This document shows, piece after piece, positions 44,790-57,511 of a stretch of 64,000 nt of DNA (the stretch's first letter is position 1; each line of letters opens with the position of its first letter). Source of the stretch: Citrus sinensis (Eukaryota; Streptophyta; Magnoliopsida; Sapindales; Rutaceae); the NCBI RefSeq assembly GCF_022201045.2, contig NC_068559.1, positions 5,802,501 through 5,866,500 of the forward strand, written 5' to 3'. The notes beneath the pieces are model-generated. The model had not been told where the DNA came from and did no database searches. It saw only the letters and a program-made list of their open reading frames with translations. Position numbers and translations under genes: made by a program.

Positions 44790-47700
44790 CTAGGAAGGAA
44801 ATTTATTTTTTATGAAAATTAAAAATAAATGTTAAAGAGAAGATACTTTCTTCATTTCAGAATACAAGAGGAATTTTTTCTTTTTATAATGAAGAAATAA
44901 GAGAAGAGGACTTTCCATTGAAAGGAATACAAACTCCCTACTGAAAAGAAATTTCAATTTAATTAAAATAAATTCCTTTTTACTAAATAGGGGAAATTCT
45001 CTGAATTAAAAAGAAGATAGATTAAAAGACTTTTTTTTCCATTGAAATTTGAAGGAGAATTCTTCATTGGAAACATAAGTGATGAATTTAATTAAGTAAT
45101 TTTCCTCTTCTTATAATAATCCTAATAGTATTTTTCTGAAAATTTTTTTAATCTGTAATAATTTTACTGTTTTAATTGTAAAGAAATAAAATAAAAAAGA
45201 AAAAGAAATAACTGATCAAAAAGAAAAAAAAAAGTGCAAAAGCTTTTCATGAGATTTCCACTAGAATGATACTAATGATAGTGCTAGTGATAAGCTCAAT
45301 AATGTAGGCCATGAGTATCCAAGAAAAATCTATGAAAGCTTTCAATTTTTAATAAGAAAATGACAATACAAAATAGAATGAGACAATTAGAGGTCTCCAA
45401 ACGGCCAAAAAGTGGGTGTCATTTCAACATATATATGTATAACATTCACATCTTTTTTTTTTTCATCCTTAATTTCTCTATTTCCTTTCATTCAATTTTA
45501 GTGGTGGATAACACATTTATTTTGATCTTATTATTATTATTCCTCAAATTTCTCCAAAATCATTAGAAACATAAAATCATGTTTCAAAAATATTATTTTC
45601 CTTTCACTGATTGAATAATTGACACAATATTCCTCTGATAGGAACTAGACATTAGCAAAACCCAAAAACCTTTTTAACGCTATTCTCTCATTTTTAACAC
45701 TCTTAAAGAATATATATATAAAACTCTATCAAGAACTTAGGATTCTAATCTTGTTAAAGCAAATGTCATTTTGCTTCCCAAAGAGCCCATAATTTCTGAC
45801 CAATTTATGCGAAGAAATCGAAAAACTCCACATGCAAAAACTCCAATATTGGCTGATGGGACTCATGATTTTCTGGCTTCTTGGGCATGGAGTTTTGCTG
45901 GAACCCTAGAGAATTATTCGGGAGACATGAAGAGAAGAGAGGAGACAAATTGCATGGGGATAGAAAATTTTTTAATGACATTTAACCTAACAAAACTACA
46001 CAGTTTTGGGTATCCCTGTGCCTTTGTCTTTGTAGTAATGGAAGCTTATAAATTATTGCACCTTTGTTTGCGGCTTCGTTTTCTTATCCTTACCTAATTC
46101 CACATGCACACATATCGTTTTAGGGTTCATCACATTGAGTGTTGTTGAGCTGTATTTATTTTTATTTTTTTAAAGCTAACGACTAGCTTTCTTTTTGGTT
46201 AAATTAAAGAACGGGTTTGGGTTCTTATTCTCAAACTATGAGTGAAAAAAAGGGCATAAATGAGTGAACTTGAAACAAACACAACTTGTGAAATAATGTT
46301 TTTAAATATAAGTTTTGATGATTTAAGTTCAATCTATGAAACTTATGCTTTGCTGTTATAAGTTATTAATTTTGGAATTAAATCTCCTTTTTACCTATGT
46401 GTGTGAAGTTTAAACCACATATCTCTTATATCGATTTAATCGATATTAGTACCAACTGAATTAACTGACACGTACATTAATATTAAATTTTTTTATTAGA
46501 ATTTAAAAAAAAATTAACCAACAACATGAAATTGAGCTTAAGAATGAAACATAAAAAATTTTCCCACTTTGCGCATTATTAAATAAGAGGGGACAGACCG
46601 GCATATGCAGAAACCCGAAGGCAACGAATCTTCATCATTTGTCCATCCTTATCTATATAATAACGTGACAATACCATTTCTATAAGTGAGGCGATGAAGT
46701 TTCAATTGTATATTTTTTAGCCTTATCCTAAATTCCAATATATAAAACTTTAAAATGCAAAGAGTCAAGTGAATGAAGCTAAAACGCTTCAACATTCTCT
46801 GTAGGGAAAAAGTGATTTAAAAAAGGTAACAAGCATATGTAAAATGCAACGGAGAGGAAGCAAAGCGGTGTGTCGCCATGCGAAAGTGCAAGCTCATTTG
46901 TGGGCTCCAATGGACGACATTCCCCTCTTTTTTCACTTTACGTGAGGCTCTGTGTGCATGGCCGATGCCTGCTTCCAATTTGGAAGTAGACAAGCTCGCG
47001 CTTACTCTCAGTAATTGCATGGTGTCTCTGCCTCAAAAAAGTTATTGAGAAACAAGAAGGAAAAAACAAATGAAAAGGTCTTCTGCCCTACATCATATGT
47101 AATCTAGCTTAAGATTTGGAGTACATCTTTTTTTTTTTTTTCTTTTTTATGAATGATGTGAAAATTTATTTTAAAAAAGAAAAAAAAACTACTAATCAGT
47201 CAAGTAAACCGATATTTGGAAACATCCTAAATAAATTCTCATGTAAATATTATTTACGAATAAAGACATGTGAGCAGAGTATCCCACCAAATATACTATG
47301 AGCAGGCAAATACATATATGTATGTATATGTTTGTGTGTATGTGGGTATATATGTAAAAAAAAAAGAAAATTAGCTAGAACTTTCAATTTTTTTTTAACT
47401 TGGAAATAATAATAATAATAATGATAATAATAGGTTGCCCTCCTTGACGTTAATTTGTACATGTAGTTTCACTGTCAAATTTGAAAATGTTAATTCATGG
47501 ATCCTGCATGATTTTTTATACCCATTAAATTGACATTGACAGTCAAATTTCTCAATTCTATACTTCGCAACTTAGTAATTGATATTTTACCTTATATATT
47601 TATGTCTTGAAGCATGCAAATGGGAAAAAAGGTGACCAAAATTTTCTAACCATAAAAGTAGTGGTCATGATTCTAATAAGCCATAAGCAGCAAGGCAAGT

Positions 47701-50700
47701 TCAAACCTTTCCATCAATGGGTCCATCAGCCAAATAATTTTGTTCTCACTTCAAGATTATTATTGGCATGCTCGTGATCTCAAGTACCTTTCAATTGAAT
47801 TCTAATAAAAATAACTTCTAAACTTAAACAAAAGAAAGATAGCTTGTGAGCTCAACTTTAAATCGGAATTAACAGTGTTTAACAATTTTATAACTTTCTT
47901 GCTTCAAAAGAAAGCAAGTCCTGAATGAATCTTGTTTTCTAATCAGTAGAGGAGTTTTAATGATAGTTTAATGTCATGTTATATTATAAGAGTAAGGCTA
48001 TATATATATATATATATTATCCCAAAGTTTATTTTAAGTCATTTATCCAAATGAGCGGCTACTCAAATGTTTTTTTTTTTTTAAATTCAATTGAATTCTT
48101 TTAGAAGAAAATTAGTGACACATTAAAAATAGACAAAAACTAAAGAGTGTGAACCATAGAAGCCATTCAAAAGGACTCCAATAATAATAATAGTAATAAT
48201 AATCTTCGGTGTCTATATTACTAATTTACTATTAATTGTCATCTTATAAAATGAGAAATTGGAAAACGAATTACTTATGCTTGTGTATGTTAGGAAGTCC
48301 AAAATTTTTGGGACACTGAAATGATCCCGAAATTCTAATTTGCCCAATCATGTGGACATTCTTGGGACCACCTGCTTCATTTTATATCATAACAACTCTT
48401 TAGAAATCTTATAATATTCATCTTCATGATGGTAAAATTCAATGTCTAATGACTCCAATCAATCAATAATTTATATGTTGATGTCATAAAAATATCTCTA
48501 GCTACACCAAATTTCTTATCTGAAAGTCATTTTTTAAAATCCATGCCTCATTTTCGCTTGTGCCAAGTCAACAGTAGATAAACTTTTGCTTTCTGTAAGT
48601 TCAACAAAAATATTGGTAATCGGCGAAAAGGAATCTTATTCGCTGGTACTGTTTGGTGAATGTGCCCCAAGCCACCACCTTCCTCTAGAATTCACAAATT
48701 TTAAAAATGTATATAGGGTAGTTTTATAACGAATAATTATGTATGGACATTTGCACATTCTAAATCCCGATTAAGCACCATAAAAATCACTATTTTGTAG
48801 CATAAAAAACTCGATATTTTTAATATATTTTGTATAATTGTTGGGTATAAATACGTTACAGGCCGTTGAACTTTTTAGAGCAGTGTTACATATCTCAATT
48901 TGTTTAATTCCATAAAGTTATCTCAAATGATGTAGCATTCATTAATTGATTGTTAAGGATAATACAATTAATTTACTTGAATCTCGTATAGAATTACGAA
49001 CCAATATGTGAATAACGTATCATTTGGGATGGAATTTAGAATTAAAATTTCGAAATGTCTATCATTACTCGTCTTTTTAACTAGCCATTGAGGCCTCTTA
49101 TAGATAATTAGTGTGGCTCTAATACCATATAGACATTTATAACTAGAGCTAAGTCATATTAATAAGCACTCACCTCAAGCATCCTAGTCCATAAGATGTA
49201 ATTCTCAGTCGATACGGGGTGTTTCAATCAATAAAATTCATACTTTTATCGCGCTTACATTCTCAATGGAGAATTGTAATTCGATTCTTATAGTAACACC
49301 CCATAAAATCCACAAAATTAAAAATATTTAGTAAACATCAACATCAATGAAAATGGCAACCTAGCTAACATTAACATGCATGAACAGATTCAGATTTTCA
49401 AGGAGTAAGACAAGGGCCTGATTTCCCTCGTGGCAATTCGAAATCCTTAATCTCTAGCTAATTCCTTCACATAAACAAAGTGCTTCTCTACTCTTTTTCT
49501 TTTTCTTTTTTCCTCTCCTCTGCTTTAACAGTTGTTACTCTCCAAAAGTGATTCTCATTTCATTCCCTTCTACTGCTGTCAACTTAAGTACTTTCTGGCT
49601 ATTAAGTAGTTTTCTATTTCTAGGATTTTATTTGGATTACAAGTTTCAAATAAGCAACAATTCTTAACTGTAAGCGTTCTTCACGTTATAAAATTCAGAT
49701 TTGATATGTTAAATAACAAAGTGTAATTCTTAAAAGTGTATTTCTAACGAGTTCTTATTCAACACGACACATATCGACACGAGCACAACAATAAACACAA
49801 TGTAATGATAAATATGTATAAATATTTTACTATATAATCTCATTGTTATTCACTCAATATACTATTACTGATGATATCAGAGCTTCTTAATTTGAATATG
49901 ATTCATATCTAATATCTTTAGTCTTTACATTCCTTCTTTGCTTATTGTCAATACCAAAATATAGCTTGTTGAGGCTGAACTACATTTTTTAATTTTATTT
50001 TCTTTGATCTTAGTTTGACATTGCAAAGGCAAAGTCATAATCCCTAGATATTTAGTGAATTTTTTTTTTTATACACAATGGATCAATCATAATGACACGC
50101 CATCTCTACTTTTAACCAAATTTTGTGACTCTAATCATTATTTGAAATTATTTATTTTCCAGTCTTATTTTATGCTTATAATTTATCCCATAAACGTTGA
50201 ACATCAAGTGTAAATGTACACTTAACAATATTTTCTTAAGTGAACTTATACAAATGATTAATGTGTGTTACACCAATAATAAATTTGCCAACACAATACT
50301 TTATGTATTTTCGTTGTTGTTTTTTTTTTAATACTTAATTTATTTTATTCATTCAATGAGACATATTTATAGTTCCATCATGAAAAATGAGATAAAAATT
50401 ATGGAAAAAATTGAAAATGAGATTAATGTAAATATATTCCCATTCGTAGATGAAATTTATATATGTCATGTTTATAGTTACTTGTAAAAGTATTTTCTCT
50501 AATAGTAATAATGACAGTGACAAATTGCCAAAATCTTTTATTTTTTATTTGGTAAATAGTAGATTAGTAAGTATTTTCTTGGTAATAATTGTCACTTGAA
50601 TATATTGAAATTGAACCCCATTGAAATTGGTTGAAATGTTCTCAACTAATTGAAGACATCTTAACTTAATATATCCCATTAGTTAGAGGAATGATTTTCT

Positions 50701-51590
50701 TTGTTTGCTTATTTTTAATTACTTTTTAATTATCCTTTAATATTTAAGTTGACCTTATCAGTAAATCAAATGCTTTAATCCAATTATTTTCTCCCCTCGT
50801 AACTTTTTTTTTTTGACAAAGCTCAAAATTAATTTTTAAGTTCTTACCTTTTTCAAAATTCGAACTCAGGATTTTAAAAAATAATATTATCAAATTTTTT
50901 TCGATATTTTAATATTAGCTCATAGATTGGAATTTCATAAAGGTAGAAATGTAGTATTATTAAATAATTAATAAAATAAGAAAAGAAAAGAAAATATGGC
51001 AGATTAGGAGGGTATACATATGCTATGCCGCAGCTGTTTGGAAGTGAAATATTAAGAAATATATTTAATTAAAATCATTTGACATGAAATTCTATTACAT
51101 AATGAAAGAAAAACTTCGACCAAATATTTGTCTTATTAAATTTTTTTTCTTTGAACAGAGAGCCAAAATCATCACAGCAACATATCACCGTTAGATTATT
51201 TGTCTATTTAAATCCAATTGTTAATGATTAACTAATCTTTTTTTTTTTAAATTCTTTGGGCTACCTTATCTTTTTAATATTTCTAAATATTTAAAGGACA
51301 CTTCTCGCCTTGTTATTGAGATTATTAAAGGGATTAGTCTCATTTTGGCTGTGCGATTTTATTAACTTATTATTCTTAGATTTTCAAACTTTACTTCAAC
51401 TTGAGTTACGATGAGTCTCGATAAACATATTCTACTAAATGGTATAATACTAGAAAAATATTGTCTTACATAAGTCTTGAGAATTTCCCATATTACATAA
51501 TATGGATTTTAGGGAAATTATTTTAGCGTGAAAAACGTAACAAGTACCTCATTATCACATAAATTCAAGTTTAAAAAGATAATTTTTAAA
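44790..51590. other. Long non-coding intergenic region
   Basis: About 6.8 kb of AT-rich DNA with many poly-A and poly-T tracts and a TA run at about 47998-48016. Open frames such as 45771-46097 (108 codons) and 46817-47020 on the minus strand have no recognisable domain, and I do not call them genes. No TIR pair, LTR pair or RNA gene was identified by eye. Confidence 0.5.
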
Positions 51591-51596
51591 AAAATT

Positions 51597-51668
51597 AATG
51601 ACGTGGCGCAAAATGATTGATCCAACAGTAAACATGAAAATGAAAAGCCAAGTGCTGACGTGTCAATG
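51597..51668 (+). promoter_or_regulatory. Paired TGACGTG elements upstream of the RING gene
   Basis: TGACGTGGCGC at 51599-51609 and CTGACGTGTCA at 51655-51665 are ACGT-core sites of the kind bound by bZIP factors, including ABRE-type and unfolded-protein-response factors. They lie about 0.9 kb before the ATG and probably a few hundred bases before transcription starts. Confidence 0.45.
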
Positions 51669-51839
51669 CATCGTGGATCGGTGCTTCTCTCTCTCTCTCT
51701 CCCTTCAGATCCGCGGCCTTTCCTTCCTTCCACAATAACAAAAACCAAAATTAAAAAAATAATAATAATAATTAATTAATAAAAAAAATCTATAATAATT
51801 TATATATATATATACACACACACACAAACTCTCGGAAAT

Positions 51840-52533
51840 ATAATTTATAAATTCTGACAAAATTTGCTTTTGATTGATCTCCCTCCCTCTCTTTCTCTCG
51901 CTCGTTTTGTTTTGTTGAATCAAAGTTTTCCGTTTCGTTTATTTTAAACACATTTCGTTCGTGGTTAGGGTTTTGGATTTCTTTTTTCTTTCATTTTCTT
52001 TCGTTTTCTCTCTCACTTAGACGAGAAACAAACACCACCACCAAGACAGCGGCTTCAGCGGTACGTTTTTTTTTCCCCTTTTTTTTAAAATCTCATTCGC
52101 ATTTCTCTTTTTCCCTTTGACCAAAATTCAATCTTTCTTCTTTTTTTGTTTTGGCATTCATACTTCTCTTATTTAACTTTCATCCAATTTAGAAATTTTT
52201 TCAAGCATTTTGTAGATTTTTTTTTTTTAATTTCGTGTTTGTAATTTTATTATCAGGTTGGAATTATGGGAACTTTTTGCGCGGGAATATTAGTAGGGAA
52301 TTTTATCTTTTTTTTTGGACTTTTTGAATGAGTTTGAGAGTTAAATTAGGTTTTTCTTTTTCCCTTTTTATTCTGTTCGTGTGTAATTAGGATTGATTAG
52401 GGGCTTGTAAACATGATCCCTGTGTTATATAGGCTTTAGGGATTAGAATGTGCGTTGTTGCCGATTGAAAGAGGGATTATTTAGGTGGTTGGTTTTGAGT
52501 GTTGTGGTGTTGGAGAGTGGAAAGTAGGTGAGA
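51840..52533 (+). other. Leader and probable leader intron of the RING gene
   Basis: The leader is pyrimidine-rich with CT repeats. A donor (CAGCG then GTACGT) is at 52060/52061, and the acceptor TAG at 52525-52527 sits just before the ATG, so a leader intron of about 470 bp is likely. An alternative acceptor TATCAG lies near 52257. Confidence 0.55.
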
Positions 52534-55500
52534 ATGACTGATTTTCAACAATTGCAACAAAAACCCGAGTCTGCAGATGATGCTTGTGTGGATTTTGAAT
52601 GTGGCTTGGAGGAATTGATGCGTGGACACTTGGATGATTGTATGTCATTCGCATCCTGTAGCTCTACTCGCAACCCCGAGGACGACGATGATGAAGGGGA
52701 TCAGTTGGTTAGGAGGAGAAGAAGGTCGGACCTTGAGGGCGATGACTTGGCAGAGTCTTCTGCTGCCCGAAGGCGACACTCACGCATTTTAAGCCGGTGG
52801 GCTGCAAGACAGGCACAGGAGATGATAACCACGATTGAGAGGAGGAATCGCGAGTCCGAGTTGATGGCACTTGCAGGTTTGCACACCGTTTCAATGCTTG
52901 ACTCCTCATTTTTGAGGGAGTCACAATCCCCCACTTCCAGGCGGCAGGGTGCTGTGGAGAGGCCGAGTACTCAAGCCTCTGCGATTTTACAAATGTGGAG
53001 GGAGCTGGAGGATGAGCATGTGTTGAACAGGGCACGTGAGAGGGTGAGGGAAAGGTTGAGGCAGCGGAGGAGTGTTGAGTCTAATACTAATGTCTCGACT
53101 ACCAATATGTCAGAGAGTCGAGGGAGTGAAAATCAGGGTAGTTTGGAGGATGCAAGTGAAAGTGAGAATGAGTATGGGACCTGGTCACATGATCAGATGG
53201 AGTCGCAAAATGAACATGGGGATAATAACGGGTCTAGTAGGGAGCAGTCTCCTGATCTCGGCGATGTTGAGAGGGAGAGGGTGAGACAGATTGTTCGGGG
53301 ATGGATGGAGAGTGGTCTTAGTGACCATTCTTCTAATGCCACCCAAAGGAATGGTAGTCCAAGAGCTGAATGGCTTGGTGAAACTGAGCGCGAAAGGGTT
53401 AGAATTGTCAGGGAGTGGGTGCAGATGACAAGTCAGCAGCGTGGAGCCCGTGCAGGGCGGAGAGAAGATCAGGCAGGTGGACTTGGTGCACATGGAGAAC
53501 AAGTTCGTGAAGGGTCAGTTGCTGACCATGATGAAGGGCAACCAGAACATGTTCATCGGGACATGCGTAGGCTGCGTGGAAGGCAAGCTATACTTGACTT
53601 GCTTGTGAGGATCGAGAGGGAAAGGCAAAGGGAACTTCAGGGTTTGTTGGAGCATCGGGCTGTCTCTGATTTTGCTCATCGCAACCGCATTCAGGTTGGT
53701 TGATTCTCATGAATTTTTTTTGTTCATTTTATAAGTATCTTGGTGTACCATTTTATTTCATGCGTAAGTGTTATATATTTTCAGTGTTTCCATCAGTCAG
53801 CTCTTGGGAATTGGCATAGTACTTCAAATTGGAGTTTGAACTTGAAAGTGGTTTAGATATGTTTTCTGGATTAAGTATATGGTGTATAATATGGTTATTT
53901 ACTAATGTAAAGTGCATGCTATAATTTATCTAAAATTGAGTTTGATTTTTAGCTTTAGATTTAATACAGCCTTCATGCTTTTTTATTTTACTTCTCTGGA
54001 TTTGTTGTTGTCACAGTAGTTGGTCTAGTTGCTGAATCACAGTAAGCAGTATTCACAATATTTTTTCCTTCAATTTATACATGATAGTGTGATACTGAAT
54101 TCTCCCACTTTAAAATGAACAATGCCGCCTTCTGTGGAAAATTGGGCTATCATAAGCCAGTCTTAATGGTTCATTTATGACTGGAGTTTCTATATAATTT
54201 TGTTCCATAAAGAGTTTGTTACATCTGTTAGCAAAATACTTGTGAGTTTCCTCCACAACTGCTAGGTTTTTTGAGTTTCCTTCTTTGACGAAAATATTTT
54301 GTTCAGTTGAACATTCTGGGTGGATAGTAGTTTGACTTGTATTATTCCTTGAGAAACTTGATCATCTCAAGTCTGTCCTAGTACCATTTGAAAGGCCCAC
54401 AGATAGTAGCAGATTATGTTTATTGAAATGGTAGTTCAATAAGTAGTTCTGAACATATCATATTGAGCTTGCTTATGGCCTATGCTGGCTTAAGAAGATA
54501 TCAACTTTGCATTATGGATAAATTCACTTATTTGTTATGGTCCTGAATTGCACTAAATTTTCTTTCTTTCTTTAGGTGCTATGAATATAAATGATAGAGG
54601 TATTAATTCTGTTAAGCTTTGTTGGACCCTAAATATGTATACAGTCACTTCTATATATCCCTGTTGGCTACAACTTTCCATATTTGAGCCAAAACTGAAT
54701 TTTAGTGAATTCAGGCAGTATTTACTGCTTCTGCATGTTGGATCTTACAATTTAATTAATATTCAAACCAGTTCTGATCAATGACCCTAGCATATCATGA
54801 ATTTGTGGTTAAAACTTCTTTATTCAAGACATTTTAGAGCTACCTTGTATACTTTTAAGATAATATGTTTTCATGTATTAGTTACTTAACCGCTAATACT
54901 TCTTACATTTTCCCAGTCTTTACTCAGAGGTAGATTCTTGCGAAATAATGAAAGACCAGTTGAAGAGGAGAGGCCACCTTCAATGGCGGCTGGTGAACTG
55001 CTTCAATTAAGACAACGGCACACTGTATCTGGTTTAAGGTATGCACATGTCTTGCTAGCAAGCCTGAAGGATGTTCTTAATTTCTCTTTTCACGATGTTT
55101 TTTTTTCTCCTTTTCATCGGAATAACATTTTGTATGGTGCCTTTCAGCCCAGATAATAGGTGATTCTTTATTTAGGGTGATTCTACTGTGGGATATTAAG
55201 CCAACAACCATAGTTGAGCTTAGTTGTTTTCTGACATATTGTTGATTTTATAAAGATGAACATACATATAGTGCTGCAAACACACTGACGGCTTTGTTAC
55301 ACTTTTATTATAATAAGTTCCATTTCTTACACAGGGAAGGTTTCCGCTCCAGATTGGAAAATATTGTCCGTGGTCAAGCAAGCAGCAGTTCTGATAGCAC
55401 GTCTAACAATAATATTTCTGAATCTAGAAATGAGCGGATTCAAACAAGTCTTTCACAGGATGCTCAGAATGAAACCAATGAGATTTTGCAACCTAGAAGT

Positions 55501-57511
55501 GAGGAAAGTGACATCCATCGGTTACCTGATCAAGCCAGTGGCTTGGGAAGCAATACAGCTGTTGGGATTGCTAATCAAGGAGGGAATTGGGAAGAAGAAA
55601 TTAGTGAAGATAATAGAGGAAATTGGCAGCAGCAGTACAGTCAGTTTGATGAGTCAAGAAATGGTGATGAAGCCGAGATGGATACAAACTGGGAAGAAAG
55701 TCCAGTTAATGACTGGCCACAGGAAACTCCTGGCAATGTGGACAGAGAACAACATCATCCACAAGAAGCCCAGGGTGTTTGGCGTGATGATGGGTCTAGA
55801 GAAGCTGTTCAAAGGTGGTCAGAAGGGCCTTCCGGTCCTGCAAGAACTCGTCGTGCCTTTCCTGTTAGAAGATTCAGTAGATTTCATCCGCCTGATGACG
55901 ATAATGTGTACAGCATGGAACTCAGAGAACTTCTGAGTAGGTAAGTTGAGCTTTTACAGCTTGCCCATTTTTTCATGTCACAAAAAACTTGTTTTCACAA
56001 TTTATATAACATTTTCTTTTCCCATCTTGTAGGAGAAGTGTTTCTAATCTTCTTCGTAGTGGTTTCCGCGAAAGTCTAGATCAGTTAATACAGTCATATG
56101 TGGAAAGGCAAGGTCGTGCTCCCATTGACTGGGATCTGCATAGAAATTTGCCAACTCCAACTCCCACTTCACCAGAGAGGGATCAGGAGCAGCAGAGGGA
56201 TGAGCAGAATGAGGATCAGCATGACGCCGACAACAGACCTTCTCTGGTGCTACCATCTCCACCAGTACCTCCTCCACAACCACTTTGGCACCAAGATTTA
56301 CATCATACTAGCTGGTCTCGTCACAGCATGCACCGATCAGAAATTGTGAGTCTTTTCTTCTACAGATCTGGAGCCTCTTTATTGGAGCTGTCAATTCTTC
56401 CTCCACCCCAATTCTCATATTTTAATGTCTGTCCTGACATTCTGAATAACATTGTAAAATATAGAGGAACCAGTAGGACTTTCTATTAAACCAAATAATT
56501 TAGTTTGGATTAGGATTTACAAAACTTTCCCCAAAACTTATCACTGAATAAAATTGGAGCAATTGGATGAAATTAGGATTTCATGACATTTTTCTGTGGA
56601 TGACTGCTGCTGAGAGAAACCCATCTATCCTTGTGTACTCATATTGCTATAGGCAGTCAGTTAATGACAAAAATGAACAGGATGATGGCTGAGATATTCC
56701 AATTCTTTTTCATGAGTCTTTTTTTTGGTAATTATGTTTGTTTCTAAAATTGTCCTCAATTTTTGGGTGCTGGTACCCATTTCTGGCATGCTTCTGCTAA
56801 TTTCTGCATTTTAACCTGGAAACTGAATTTTGGAAGTGGAAATGTGCAGGAATGGGAGATGATTAATGATCTGAGAGCAGACATGGCAAGGCTTCATCAA
56901 GGTATGAGCCACATGCAGAGGATGCTGGAAGCCTGCATGGATATGCAGCTGGAGTTGCAGCGCTCCGTTAGACAGGAAGTGTCTGCTGCTCTGAACCGGT
57001 CAGCTGGCGAACAAGGTTGGTGTAACTCTGCTCTATATCGTCTCTACCTTGCAGAGGATAGTTTCATAACTGAACCAGTTGATGATTCCTTAAACTTGGA
57101 TTTACATTTTCATTGAGCTTTATGGCTGTCTGCATTTTTTGATTCACATTCATTTACTTTCTTGTTACAGGAATGGTTGCAATGACATCAGAAGATGGAT
57201 CTAAATGGGCTCATGTGAGGAAAGGGACTTGCTGTGTTTGTTGTGATAGCCATATTGATTCTCTGTTGTACAGGTATGCCTGCTTGTATTTGTGATGATT
57301 TTTCTTTTATCATACTGCTTGTACGTTCTGATCTGTTATTGTTATTCTCCTTTTCCCCTTTTCTGGGAACAAAAATTGAATAACTCTCTGCAGATGTGGG
57401 CACATGTGCACCTGCTCAAAATGTGCAAATGAGTTGGTTCGTGGTGGAGGCAAGTGCCCATTGTGTCGAGCACCAATTGTTGAGGTAATCCGAGCATACT
57501 CAATACTGTAA
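52534..57511 (+). CDS. Large C3HC4 RING-finger protein, probable E3 ubiquitin ligase
   Basis: Seven exons: 52534-53694, 54917-55038, 55335-55940, 56033-56345, 56850-57015, 57171-57273 and 57394-57511. They join in frame to 862 residues. Most of the protein is hydrophilic and probably disordered, rich in Arg, Glu, Ser and Gln, with recurring segments such as [13 protein letters not shown] and [13 protein letters not shown] short amphipathic helix (residues about 735-785, [18 protein letters not shown]) precedes the C-terminal RING at 810-848: C810-x2-C813, C825-G-H827, C829, then C831-x2-C834 and C845-P-L-C848. The RING should recruit an E2 enzyme for ubiquitin transfer; the substrate is unknown. 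I recall Arabidopsis At5g04460 as the counterpart with similar length. Translation starts at ATG 52534, since the frame upstream opens only at GTG. Confidence 0.9.

Noticed and set aside
45771-46097. 108-codon plus-strand frame in the large intergenic region
   Set aside because: No recognised domain, no paralogue seen in the window and no splice structure around it. Possibly chance; RNA evidence would be needed.
46817-47020. Minus-strand 67-codon frame in GC-richer intergenic DNA, and possible miRNA precursor
   Set aside because: I compared it by eye with common plant miRNA sequences and saw none. The peptide has no recognisable features.
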